Assembly (NCBI RefSeq): GCF_003173355.1 | Contig: NZ_QGMY01000002.1 | Location: 62,001-126,000, forward strand | Direction of reading: 5' to 3' | DNA length: 64,000 nt | From: Methanospirillum lacunae | GTDB lineage: Archaea; Halobacteriota; Methanomicrobia; Methanomicrobiales; Methanospirillaceae | Shown: positions 55,532-64,000 of the stretch, in pieces | How the letters are laid out: each line of letters starts with the position of its first letter | Numbering within the stretch: the first letter of the stretch is position 1 | Translations under genes and position numbers: made by a program | The notes under the pieces: generated by a model | What the model was told of the DNA's origin: nothing | The model's input: only the letters and a program-made list of their open reading frames with translations | Databases searched by the model: none

Positions 55532-56817
55532 TATGCCCTCCCGACAATGCTCACCCCTGAAAAGCGGGTGGACGGAAGGATGAGAGATCCCATTGTTCGT
55601 GTCTCTTCAGAGCAGCCCTCAATATTTTTGAGCATCTCAAAAACATTGCCTGAAAGCATTCCGGTTTTTATAGGTGTACTCAAACTACCTCCTGATATAT
55701 GATAAGGACCGGAGAGTTCGACCGAGAAGTCACCTGACATCGGGTTCGCAGTATGAGCTCCGATAAGATCATGGATGTAAACCGCATCTTTCTCCATGAC
55801 GTTCATGGTCGGACCTGAAAGGATCAGATTATGGTTGCCGATGCCGGGTGCCCCGTTCATACCTGTTCTGACACCATGACCTGTGGGTTTAACACCATAC
55901 CTATAGGCAGTCTTGAGGTCATAGGCAAATGATGAGAGAATTCCCTGGTCTATGAATGATGTTTTTTGAACAGGCATCCCTTCGCCATCCCAGTAACAGT
56001 TTGCGGCGCCCCTGGGATCAAAGGGATCATCAATAAGGGAGAATCTCCTGTCCATCACTTCTGTTCCCATTTTATCAGCAAAAAATGACCTGCCTGTATG
56101 AACATTTCTCCCTGATAATGCAGGAATAAAGGTGGCATCCAGCAAGTGTGAGAGGGCAGTTGGTGAGAGGACAATGTCATATGTACCGGTTTCTATCTCT
56201 TCTCCGTCTTTGCCGGTGGCTGCAAAGAAGGCTGCCTGTTCTCCAACATATTCAGGCTTTGCTGCCTTCAGACTCCATGAAGAATCATATTCAAACCCGG
56301 TTGACTGATCAGCAATCATCTCCAGTGAGAGACTTACATGCGTCTCTTCAGTTTCGTACCACAGACCAGTACTGTTTGCAATAAGATGGGATGCCTGGGA
56401 GAGTGAGACACCTCCACCGGTCACTTCAGCATCGAAGTTACCTGCTCCATCAAGCATCCGGGTGATGAGATCCCGTGCTATTGCCGGATCAGCTTTGACA
56501 GCAGAATCATATGCGAGCGGTTCTTTGGGAAGAGGAGCAGGTCCTGGTAGTCCCTTCCAATCCACGGAATCTGAAAAAACAGCACTGGCAATTGCGGCAT
56601 CAAGACACTTTTGCCAGGCATCCTGGTTATCAGTTGAAGATATTCCTATCTTTCCATCCTTTATGGTTCTGATAACGAGCCCGGATCCCTCTGAAATTGT
56701 ACCAATCTCGATCTGCTTTCGCTTGAGGTCTGCTGAAAGGGCATGGCCTGTGCCCATGCATATCTCAACCTCATCGACACGCTTCTCTGCCGCTTTCAGA
56801 ATTTTCTCAACTGACAT
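55531..56817 (-). CDS. pmbA: TldE/PmbA, partner of TldD metalloprotease
   Basis: 428 residues from the ATG at 56817, with GGAGG five bases upstream; a longer frame to 56838 is not needed. It has the PmbA/TldE fold (end: HTANPMSGDFSVELSGPYHI and STPIKTGMLSGNVFEMLKNI) without the zinc HExxxH motif, as expected for the non-catalytic partner. TldD/TldE degrade and process unfolded peptides. Overlaps the tldD end by eleven bases. Confidence 0.93.
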   Translation of the reverse strand: MSVEKILKAAEKRVDEVEICMGTGHALSADLKRKQIEIGTISEGSGLVIRTIKDGKIGISSTDNQDAWQKCLDAAIASAVFSDSVDWKGLPGPAPLPKEPLAYDSAVKADPAIARDLITRMLDGAGNFDAEVTGGGVSLSQASHLIANSTGLWYETEETHVSLSLEMIADQSTGFEYDSSWSLKAAKPEYVGEQAAFFAATGKDGEEIETGTYDIVLSPTALSHLLDATFIPALSGRNVHTGRSFFADKMGTEVMDRRFSLIDDPFDPRGAANCYWDGEGMPVQKTSFIDQGILSSFAYDLKTAYRYGVKPTGHGVRTGMNGAPGIGNHNLILSGPTMNVMEKDAVYIHDLIGAHTANPMSGDFSVELSGPYHISGGSLSTPIKTGMLSGNVFEMLKNIEGCSEETRTMGSLILPSTRFSGVSIVGRA

Positions 56818-58141
56818 CGCATCCTCCAACGATAGCATCCCTTAGCAACAGATGTGGGGCTCCGTCAGTAACCGGAACAGTCTGTCCACCTTTACCGCAG
56901 TATCCCGGGTGAAGTTCCCGGTCATTTCCTACTAATTCTACTGCGTGAAGGGTTGAGAGGATCTCTCCAGAAAGGGAAACATCCCGAACCATTGAGGTGC
57001 ATTCACCTCCTTCAACAAGGTACCCGTACTCGGCATTGAACTGGAACATACCCCTGCCTGGATCGACCTGCCCTCCACGAGATCCTTTAAGCAGAATACC
57101 ATCTTTGCATGATTCCAGGATCTCCTCGTATGAGGCTTCACCATTCTCAACAAAGGTGTTACTCATCCGGACAATGGGGATTTCACCTGCCATGCCACGG
57201 CAGTGTCCCGAAATCCCATCACCAACTCTGGCCAGGGTCTCTTTTGAATGGAGATATGAATTCATAACCCCGCCTTTGATGATCTCGGTTCGGCTGGTTG
57301 CTGAACCTTCATCGTCCATCGGGCAGAATCCGAATTCAACAAGTGAAGGATCATCTACAATTGTTATTACCGGTGTTCCGATTGTCTGCCCTATCTTTCC
57401 TATCAGAACTGAATTCCCTTCTCTGACAAGATCGCCCTCTGCAGCATGGCCCACGGCCTCATGAGCAAACACACCCCCAAGTTCAGGGTCAAGGATTGCA
57501 TGCATTTTTCCTCCTTTAGCCGGTTTTGCATCCAGAAGAGAATTTGCCCGGTGTGCTGATTCACGGGCAAGGTCCTGACGGTGTCTGATATTCAGACCCC
57601 TGATGGTATGATCTCTCTCATATCCCATCTGGACCACTCCTCCACGACTTGCAACCGCCAGAACAGAGAAACCACACCGGCAAAGTTCATACCTGTACTC
57701 ATTACCTGAAGAATCGATAAAGTGAATCTCCTCGGCTTTCTCGATGTACGTTACTCTCCGGCTTACGATATTCTCTCCTGCAGCTGCCTTCTCAAGGTCC
57801 TGGAGAATTGCAACTTTTTCTTCAATCCCAACATTTCTGGGATCTTCGCCGGTTTTTGGGATACCATGTATCTTTGAGGGAACAGATGCAATATCAACCC
57901 GCTCGTTGGTTATCAGCGAGGCTGTCATCGCCTCAGCCACCAATTTTCGGCTGCAATCCTCTGTTCCTATCTTGTCACCTGAAACCGAGAGCACACCCCA
58001 TCCGAGATCTCCTAGTGCCCGAATGGTTGCTTTATCGTAAAAAGAGGTACCTGCCTGTTCAACCCTACCGTTGTCGATATCAATCTGGGTTACTTCGCCC
58101 TTTACCCTCCTGATATCGTAATATCGTGGCTCTGAAGGCAT
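56807..58141 (-). CDS. tldD: TldD metalloprotease
   Basis: 444 residues. The zinc motif H227-E-A-V-G-H232 is intact in VFAHEAVGHAAEGD, followed by the conserved DDEGSATSRTEIIKGGVMNS and CRGMAGEIPIVRMSNT. It forms a heterodimeric protease with TldE encoded next. Its ATG overlaps the lonB stop. Confidence 0.95.
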   Translation of the reverse strand: MPSEPRYYDIRRVKGEVTQIDIDNGRVEQAGTSFYDKATIRALGDLGWGVLSVSGDKIGTEDCSRKLVAEAMTASLITNERVDIASVPSKIHGIPKTGEDPRNVGIEEKVAILQDLEKAAAGENIVSRRVTYIEKAEEIHFIDSSGNEYRYELCRCGFSVLAVASRGGVVQMGYERDHTIRGLNIRHRQDLARESAHRANSLLDAKPAKGGKMHAILDPELGGVFAHEAVGHAAEGDLVREGNSVLIGKIGQTIGTPVITIVDDPSLVEFGFCPMDDEGSATSRTEIIKGGVMNSYLHSKETLARVGDGISGHCRGMAGEIPIVRMSNTFVENGEASYEEILESCKDGILLKGSRGGQVDPGRGMFQFNAEYGYLVEGGECTSMVRDVSLSGEILSTLHAVELVGNDRELHPGYCGKGGQTVPVTDGAPHLLLRDAIVGGCDVS

Positions 58142-60186
58142 CAGATAACCGTCCGTGGGACTGGTATCTCTGAACCAAGGATTGACTTGGTGGTTGCATG
58201 GGTTATCGATTTTATCCGGTGAAGGAAGGTATCACGGTCTTCTGGAACAAGGGCTATATCGAGAACCTCTTCGATAGAAGTGACTGGAATGATCTCAACC
58301 ATTGACTTGTACTCCTCCTCGATGAGAACATCCTCAAGGTTTGCCTTTGGAATGATGATCTTTTTAATTCCTGCCTTTGCAGCAGCTTCTATCTTGTAAG
58401 TCACACCACCAATGGGCAATACATCTCCCCGAACTGAAAGTGAGCCGGTCATTGCGATATCCTGGCGTACCGGAATCTGTTCAAGGGCACTGATTGCTGC
58501 AGTTGCAACAGTGACTGAAGCAGAGTCTCCCTCTACCCCCTGGTATGTTCCGATAAACTGGATATGGATATCGATATTTCTGATATCCTTTCCAGTAAAC
58601 CGTTTTAGAATTGCCCCAACGTTCTTTATTGACTCCTGGGCAATCTCCTTCAGCAAACCGGTTGCTATGATCTCTCCGCCATCACCCTGGGCCGGAGTGA
58701 TCGCTGCCATGATTGGAAGGACTGAACCTGCATCGCTTCCCATAACTGCAAGTCCGTTTACTCTTCCGATCTGGGTTCCTTCAACAACCGCAAGATCATA
58801 CTCCCTTGTTCTCTTGATTACCTGTGCAGAAATCTGGTCCTCAATCGAGCGGGCAGTCTTCTTAGCCTCAATGACATGTACACGGGTTGTCAGTTCAGAA
58901 GATTCCTGACGTGCCAGGTCACCGGCGACCCTGATAAGCCCGCCCATGTCACGCAGACGCAAGGTAAGGTGTCCTTTCCTGTTCGACCGTCTTCTGGCCT
59001 CATGGAGAACCTCCTCAATAGCACTCCTGTCAAAATGTGGGATCATACCATCGTTCTTGATCTCCTGAGCGATGAACCTGATAAATTTCTCCTGGTTTTC
59101 AGGATTGTCAGGCATCGTGTCTTCCATGTAGACTTCGTACCCATTACCCCTGATACGAGATCTGAGTGCCGGATGCATTCCTTCGATTGCATCAAGGTTT
59201 CCAGCTGCAACCATCACAAAGTCACATGGAACCGGCTCGGTTCTGACCATCGCTCCTGATGATCGCTCGCTCTGACCGGTGATTGAGAATTCTCCCTCCT
59301 GCATGGCGGTCAGAAGACTCTGCTGGGCAGCAAGACCGAGGGTGTTTATCTCATCAATAAAGAGAACTCCTTTGTGTGCCCGGTGAATAGCTCCTGCCTC
59401 TACCCTGTCATGAGCCGGGGTTTCAAGCCCCCCTGACTGGAAGGGATCGTGCCTGACATCGCCGAGCAGAGCACCTGCATGCGAACCGGTAGCATCAACA
59501 AACGGCGCCGTAGTCGTCTTGTCATGGGAAACAAGAAGTTTTGGAACCATCTGCTCTTCACGTGGGGTGGCATATCTGAGCGCCATGAACACAAATGCTG
59601 CTGCGATGATTCCCATCAGCCACTGGTATGTGATGAAAGAATATCCGATGATACCGAGCATCAGAATCATGATGAGGGTGTTACGCAGCTGTGCCTTTTT
59701 TCTGGCTTCAGTCTTATGGGCTGTAACAATCTCCTTTCCACGACCAGATTTCACCGTTCGGATGATTGGTTCATTGGAATCCTCTGAGTTCGGGTACACG
59801 AGGATATCCTGCATCTCTTCCTTTGGCAGGAGTTCTGCCATTGCTTTTGCAAGCATTGATTTGCCGGTACCCGGCGTTCCGATCATCATTACGTGCCGAC
59901 GCTGTATGGCAGCTTTTCTGATGACCTCAACAGCATGATCCTGGCCGATAACCTGATCGATAAGACTCTCTGGGACCTGAATTATCCGAGAGGTTCCATC
60001 ATCGACTACTGGAGTGGAATCTTCTGTTTTATTCTGCTGACCTGCCTCTTCCTGCGCAGGTATTGCGGATTGGGCATCTGCAGACTCCGGGTTCTGCTGA
60101 CCTGCATCCGTTACCTGGGGCTCCGACAAATCTCTCTTATCTTCCGGAATATTGATATTTTGCGGCTTATTATCCTCGGGATCCAT
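58141..60186 (-). CDS. lonB: Archaeal LonB membrane-anchored ATP-dependent protease
   Basis: 681 residues. Walker A GTPGTGKS at 103-110. A membrane hairpin is inserted at about 168-203. Walker B VLFIDEI is at about 274-280. The catalytic Ser555 ([10 protein letters not shown]) and Lys598 ([14 protein letters not shown]) are present. The first 65 residues are a disordered acidic leader rich in Gln, Glu and Pro, longer than usual. It is the main membrane protease of archaea. It is followed by tldD and tldE with overlapping ends, so the three form a proteolysis operon. Confidence 0.96.
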   Translation of the reverse strand: MDPEDNKPQNINIPEDKRDLSEPQVTDAGQQNPESADAQSAIPAQEEAGQQNKTEDSTPVVDDGTSRIIQVPESLIDQVIGQDHAVEVIRKAAIQRRHVMMIGTPGTGKSMLAKAMAELLPKEEMQDILVYPNSEDSNEPIIRTVKSGRGKEIVTAHKTEARKKAQLRNTLIMILMLGIIGYSFITYQWLMGIIAAAFVFMALRYATPREEQMVPKLLVSHDKTTTAPFVDATGSHAGALLGDVRHDPFQSGGLETPAHDRVEAGAIHRAHKGVLFIDEINTLGLAAQQSLLTAMQEGEFSITGQSERSSGAMVRTEPVPCDFVMVAAGNLDAIEGMHPALRSRIRGNGYEVYMEDTMPDNPENQEKFIRFIAQEIKNDGMIPHFDRSAIEEVLHEARRRSNRKGHLTLRLRDMGGLIRVAGDLARQESSELTTRVHVIEAKKTARSIEDQISAQVIKRTREYDLAVVEGTQIGRVNGLAVMGSDAGSVLPIMAAITPAQGDGGEIIATGLLKEIAQESIKNVGAILKRFTGKDIRNIDIHIQFIGTYQGVEGDSASVTVATAAISALEQIPVRQDIAMTGSLSVRGDVLPIGGVTYKIEAAAKAGIKKIIIPKANLEDVLIEEEYKSMVEIIPVTSIEEVLDIALVPEDRDTFLHRIKSITHATTKSILGSEIPVPRTVI

Positions 60187-60271
60187 TATAGCGTGTACAC
60201 CTGCATAGCGATTAATCAGTATTCAATCAGGGACAATTGTTTAAGTACTTTCAGCAAAAGTATAAGCCAGC

Positions 60272-61117
60272 ATGAAGATCATCAGCACCCGGCGGTCCCA
60301 GGTCCTTGCCGGCAGAATAGCAGATTTCCTGCAAAAACCGCTGGTAGATGTCAGATGGACGAGGTTCCCTGATGGAGAAATCTATCTTCGTACTGATGAG
60401 ATTTCGAATCAGATGGTGATCGTTGGCAGTCTTGTAGAAAGTGATGATCTCATAGAACTGCTTCTGCTCACAGATGTGTGTAATGGATCAGAGATCACGC
60501 TTGTTCTTCCATATATGGGATATGCCCGGCAGGACAAACAATTCAATCCAGGTGAACCATTATCGGCCAGGATCATTGCCAGAACTCTTGGTTCTGGCGT
60601 CAATAGGGTAATCACTATCAACCTTCACGAAAAGACGATCATTCCATACTTTGGGGTACCTACCACTGATCTCTCTCTTGCAGGAGTGATGACAGCAGCC
60701 ATAAAGAATTTCTCATATAAATCCCCCCTGATTCTTGGACCTGATATCGGGGCTGCAAACCTTGCGCATGATATTGGAGCAGCCGGAGGCTGGGAGTCTG
60801 ATCATCTCCACAAAGTCAGATTATCAGGTGTAGAAGTCAGGATTGAACCTAAAGAAATCCCGGTAAAAGGAAGAGATGTTGTAATCGTTGATGATATCAT
60901 CTCAACCGGAGGCACCCAGGCAACCGCAGCCGCCATGCTTCTAGACCAGGGAGCTGCTTCTATATGTACCGTCTGTGTGCATGGTGTTCTTGCATCCGGA
61001 GCGTACACTCACCTGAAAAGCGTAGGGATAAATCAGATCATCAGCAGTGATACTATCGAAAGTGCCTGTAGTGGTTACTCTGCAGCCAGGACTATTGTCA
61101 ATGCTCTCAACAGATAA
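60272..61117 (+). CDS. prs: Ribose-phosphate pyrophosphokinase
   Basis: 281 residues. It has the family residues RFPDGEIYLRT and VLPYMGYARQDKQF, and the PRPP-binding loop VVIVDDIISTGGTQATAA. It makes PRPP from ribose 5-phosphate and ATP for nucleotide and histidine synthesis. It is divergent from lonB, with 85 bases between their starts. Confidence 0.96.
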   Translation: MKIISTRRSQVLAGRIADFLQKPLVDVRWTRFPDGEIYLRTDEISNQMVIVGSLVESDDLIELLLLTDVCNGSEITLVLPYMGYARQDKQFNPGEPLSARIIARTLGSGVNRVITINLHEKTIIPYFGVPTTDLSLAGVMTAAIKNFSYKSPLILGPDIGAANLAHDIGAAGGWESDHLHKVRLSGVEVRIEPKEIPVKGRDVVIVDDIISTGGTQATAAAMLLDQGAASICTVCVHGVLASGAYTHLKSVGINQIISSDTIESACSGYSAARTIVNALNR

Positions 61118-61637
61118 TATTGAAACAACCTCTGATTCTTCCGGTTCATCAGAACCTGAATCCGGCCGGACTGTTCTAGTTCTTGATACCTCGGCCTTTT
61201 TTCTCTCTATCCCCCTGGAGGGTATTTTACTGACTGTTCCCCGGGTGGAATCAGAACTTAAGGACCTGCGTGGAAAAGCAAGGTTTTCAGTTTTGCTCGA
61301 TGAGGGAATGGAAATAAGGCCTCCACTTCAGAAATCACTGAAAGCTGCCAGGGAAGCAGCAGGGAAGTGTGGGGATATACGCGTTCTTTCTGAGACAGAT
61401 ACTGATCTGATTGCTCTCGCTTTGGAGGTAAAAGGAACATTGGTATCTGATGATTTTGCTGTACAGAACACCGCTCTATTACTTGGAATTCCCGTGCGTT
61501 CAATCATCCAGCGCGAAGCGGGTCCAAGGGTCTGGCAACTCAGATGTACTGGATGTGGCAAGTATTTTGATCAGGTCCCGACAAAAGCCGGTGACTGTCC
61601 GATCTGTGGTTCAGCATTAAAACGAAAGAATAAATAG
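61101..61637 (+). CDS. nob1: Nob1-type rRNA maturation endonuclease (PIN domain and Zn ribbon)
   Basis: 178 residues from the ATG at 61101, overlapping the prs end by 17 bases. The PIN domain has the acidic set [33 protein letters not shown] and [14 protein letters not shown]. The C-terminal zinc ribbon is CTGCGKYF and CPICG. It cuts the 3' end of pre-16S rRNA in archaeal 30S maturation. Confidence 0.93.
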   Translation: MLSTDNIETTSDSSGSSEPESGRTVLVLDTSAFFLSIPLEGILLTVPRVESELKDLRGKARFSVLLDEGMEIRPPLQKSLKAAREAAGKCGDIRVLSETDTDLIALALEVKGTLVSDDFAVQNTALLLGIPVRSIIQREAGPRVWQLRCTGCGKYFDQVPTKAGDCPICGSALKRKNK

Positions 61638-61659
61638 CTCCCCGGAGATTTCTTTCAAG

Positions 61660-62256
61660 ATGTCTACGATCGAAGATCTCATTCAGAAGGCACGTCACTT
61701 GAGAAGTGAAGGCCACAGCCCTGGTCAGATCGCGGACGAACTTTCCCTTTCCATGGAGACTGTGACCTGGCTCTTAACTCAGGAGAAAGGTGCCTCAACT
61801 CCGAAAGATGTCCATATCGATTGGACGAGTGTGAGTGGTGATGCGGTTCTGCTTCATGAAAGTAGCATGATGCTCATGTCCAGATACCGTATGATGCAGC
61901 CGGAAGGGCCAAGCCCGACAGCATTAGTCGGTATATCGATATCCGGAATTCCTCTGGCAACACTTATGGCAGCATCAGAAGGGAGTCGTCTTGCAATTTA
62001 TCATCCATCTAAGCATAGCGCTGCTGAAACACCGATGGGTTCCATGAGTGGAAATTTCGGGATAACTCCCGGTGATACGTGTGTGGTTGTGGATGATGTT
62101 ATCACAACAGGGGAAACCCTTCGTGAGGTTGTGGCATATTTAAAAAGCCACGGCGCAACCCCTCTTGCATGTTGTGTCCTCTTTGATAAGCGCGGAATCA
62201 GGGAAATTGAGGGAGTCCCGGTCTATAGCCTCTTCAGAATTTCCCGAATAGATTAA
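61660..62256 (+). CDS. gfcR: GfcR/PyrE-like transcriptional regulator (PRTase homologue with N-terminal HTH)
   Basis: 198 residues. An N-terminal helix-turn-helix ([20 protein letters not shown]) precedes a phosphoribosyltransferase fold with the PRPP motif [17 protein letters not shown]. This is the PyrE-homologue group COG0856 whose haloarchaeal member GfcR is a regulator. It is not the catalytic OPRTase by length and N-terminal domain. It is close behind nob1 and probably co-transcribed with it. Confidence 0.85.
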   Translation: MSTIEDLIQKARHLRSEGHSPGQIADELSLSMETVTWLLTQEKGASTPKDVHIDWTSVSGDAVLLHESSMMLMSRYRMMQPEGPSPTALVGISISGIPLATLMAASEGSRLAIYHPSKHSAAETPMGSMSGNFGITPGDTCVVVDDVITTGETLREVVAYLKSHGATPLACCVLFDKRGIREIEGVPVYSLFRISRID

Positions 62257-62284
62257 TCCCCTCTTCTTTTTCCCGCGAATGCGG

Positions 62285-62297
62285 AATATATATATAG
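62285..62297 (+). promoter_or_regulatory. TATA box of the thermosome gene
   Basis: AATATATATATAG lies about 40 bases before the ATG, leaving a short leader that includes the CGGAGGA ribosome-binding site. Confidence 0.6.
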
Positions 62298-62335
62298 AAC
62301 TTTAAATCCACCTGTATTCATACGGAGGATACTCT

Positions 62336-63925
62336 ATGCTTGCGCAACAGCCTGTAATAATCTTACGAGAAAATGTAGAGCGGACGCACGGATATGAGGC
62401 GCAGCGCTCAAATATAGCGGCCGCAAAGGCACTCGCCGAGGCTGTCAGATCTACCCTTGGTCCCCGGGGTATGGATAAGATGCTCATTGATGGAACCGGG
62501 GATATTACCATCACCAACGACGGAATTACAATTCTGGATGAGATCTCAGTTCAACACCCCGGTGCCAAGATGGTCATTGAGGTTTCCCGGACTCAGGATG
62601 AAGAGGTTGGGGATGGAACAACAACAGCAGTGGTGATCGTCGGGTCCCTGATGGAGCAGGCCGAAATCCTTCTGAATAAAAAGATACACCCGACTGTTAT
62701 CTGCCGTGGATATCGGATGGGAATGACAAAGGCTCTTGAGATCCTTGAGGGCATGGCAACGACTGTAGATCCTTTCAACAAAGAGATTCTTTCCTCAATT
62801 GTGCAGACCGCTATCACCGGAAAATCCATTGAGAACGTCAAAGAGAAGATCAGTGAGATTGCAGTAGGGGCAGTCACGGCAGTAGCAGAGAAGAACGGGA
62901 AAAAGGTCACTGTTGATGAAGACGACGTTCAGATCAAATCACATAAGGGTTCATCAATGGATGATGCTGAGCTGATTTGTGGTGTCGTTCTTGAAAAGAC
63001 CCGTGTCAACCAGGCAATGCCAAAGACCATTAAGAATGCAAAAGTTGCCCTTGTGTCCAGTCCGCTTGAGATAAAAAAGACTGAAGTCAAGGCCAAGATC
63101 AAGATCAACAGTACTGAGCAGGTTGAAGCATTTGGTCAACAGGAACGGGAAGCTCTCAAGGCAATGGCAGATGCTGTCATTTCAACAGGAGCAAATGTTC
63201 TCCTCTGCCAGAAGGGAATTGCAGATGCAGCCCAGTACTTCCTCGCCAAGGCCGGAGTTATGGCAATTGAAGATGTTCCAGAAAAGGACATGAAATTTGC
63301 CGCCCGTGCATTGAATGCAACAATTGTCAACAAGGCAGATGATCTGACCAAGTCCATGCTTGGGTCTGCTGCAGGCGCAGAAGAGATTGAGGACACCGAG
63401 ATGACCAAGATCTACGGCTCCAAGAATCCGAAGACTGTAACTATCCTTCTGCGGGGAACCACCACGTACCTGGTTGATGAACTTGAACGTGCAATGGTGG
63501 ATGCTACCCGGGTCGTCATGGATACCATGGAAGACGGGAAGTATGTACCCGGTGGCGCAGCCATTGAGACTGAGCTTGTTGTGAAACTCCGTGAGTATGC
63601 AGCAACAGTCGGTGGCAGAGAACAGATTGCAATCGAGTCTTATGCTGATGCCTTTTCAATCATTCCAATTACCCTTGCAGAAAACTCTGGTATGAACTCG
63701 ATTGATAAACTTGTTGAACTCAAGGCAGCTCATGCATCAGGCAAGAAGAACTATGGTCTGAATGTCTTTACTGGTAAGGCAGTTGATATGCTTGGTGAGG
63801 GAGTTATCGAACCGCTCCGTTGCAAGCGCCAGACTATTCAATCTTCAGCTGAGGCCGTTGAGATGCTTCTCCGTGTTGATGACATGATGGTATCACGCAA
63901 TGATGCGCCTGGTCCAGGTATGTAA
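62336..63925 (+). CDS. ths: Thermosome subunit (group II chaperonin)
   Basis: 529 residues with the full chaperonin fold: [29 protein letters not shown] and the ATPase motif [10 protein letters not shown] (GDGTT at 92-96), then GGGAIE-type [14 protein letters not shown] near the C-terminus. It refolds proteins in an ATP-driven double ring. The C-terminal tail is short (NDAPGPGM) and lacks the longer GGM repeats of many thermosomes. The ATG follows CGGAGGATACTCT. Confidence 0.97.
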   Translation: MLAQQPVIILRENVERTHGYEAQRSNIAAAKALAEAVRSTLGPRGMDKMLIDGTGDITITNDGITILDEISVQHPGAKMVIEVSRTQDEEVGDGTTTAVVIVGSLMEQAEILLNKKIHPTVICRGYRMGMTKALEILEGMATTVDPFNKEILSSIVQTAITGKSIENVKEKISEIAVGAVTAVAEKNGKKVTVDEDDVQIKSHKGSSMDDAELICGVVLEKTRVNQAMPKTIKNAKVALVSSPLEIKKTEVKAKIKINSTEQVEAFGQQEREALKAMADAVISTGANVLLCQKGIADAAQYFLAKAGVMAIEDVPEKDMKFAARALNATIVNKADDLTKSMLGSAAGAEEIEDTEMTKIYGSKNPKTVTILLRGTTTYLVDELERAMVDATRVVMDTMEDGKYVPGGAAIETELVVKLREYAATVGGREQIAIESYADAFSIIPITLAENSGMNSIDKLVELKAAHASGKKNYGLNVFTGKAVDMLGEGVIEPLRCKRQTIQSSAEAVEMLLRVDDMMVSRNDAPGPGM

Positions 63926-64000
63926 AAACCCCTTCTTTTTCTCTCGCATGATTAGGCTAATCCGATATCATTAAACCTGAATTGGATCCACATATGTTGC
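63926..64000. terminator. T-rich stretch after the thermosome gene
   Basis: CCTTCTTTTTCTCTC at 63931-63945 lies just after the stop and fits archaeal termination at pyrimidine tracts. Confidence 0.35.

Overview
The window reads as a methanogenic archaeon of the order Methanomicrobiales, most likely Methanospirillum or a close relative. This is an inference from gene content and a moderately AT-rich composition, not from a marker gene. Archaeal markers are a group II chaperonin (thermosome), a membrane-anchored LonB protease, a Nob1 endonuclease with PIN domain and Zn ribbon, a GfcR-type PyrE homologue, TATA-box promoters, and several families common in methanogens (DUF2284, MEDS-like, DUF3795). 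I see no rRNA, tRNA or CRISPR array.

Layout. 0-1.4 kb: a response regulator with REC, MEDS-like and PadR-type winged-helix regions. 1.9-6.8 kb: a stress cluster of small Hsp, GrpE, DnaK, DnaJ and a second small Hsp. 7.0-8.7 kb: an NCS2 nucleobase permease with an ATPase-like C-terminal extension. 8.8-13.3 kb: a decaying accessory region with remnants of two transposases, a frameshifted pseudogene, a His/Pro-rich small protein and an exported deaminase. 13.3-17.2 kb: a slipin and an MgtA-type P-type ATPase.

17.3-27.3 kb is the centrepiece. It is a compact three-gene operon on the minus strand: a 14-TM drug-efflux-type exporter, a 2612-residue two-module nonribosomal peptide synthetase (C-A-T-C-A-T-reductase), and an Sfp-type phosphopantetheinyl transferase. 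The synthetase ends in a domain resembling the CRP cyclic-nucleotide-binding fold, with no DNA-binding helix-turn-helix. I know of no such arrangement. The expected product is a reductively released, possibly N-acylated dipeptide aldehyde, alcohol or pyrazinone.

27.9-38.5 kb: two DUF2284 paralogues, OsmC with a divergent TetR regulator, an exported transglutaminase-like protein, an MBL hydrolase, a methyltransferase, and several secreted proteins. One of these has 17-residue repeats full of N-glycosylation sequons; another is an exported nitroreductase. 38.9-44.2 kb: a winged-helix regulator, an aminotransferase-fold protein that has lost its PLP lysine (apparent pseudoenzyme), an ABC exporter and a DUF3795 protein. 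44.3-50.3 kb: a dockerin-like secreted protein and an alpha-glucan set (debranching enzyme, GT4 synthase, GH57 amylase). 50.9-51.8 kb: a cupin that needs two compensating frameshifts and then reads directly into a cytosine deaminase.

52-60 kb: a co-directional series on the minus strand of LonB, TldD, TldE, AroD, a TPR protein and an Ig-like secreted protein. 60.3-64 kb: the housekeeping run prs-nob1-gfcR and the thermosome on the plus strand. Overall the two ends are conserved core; the interesting accessory material lies between about 8.8 and 52 kb.
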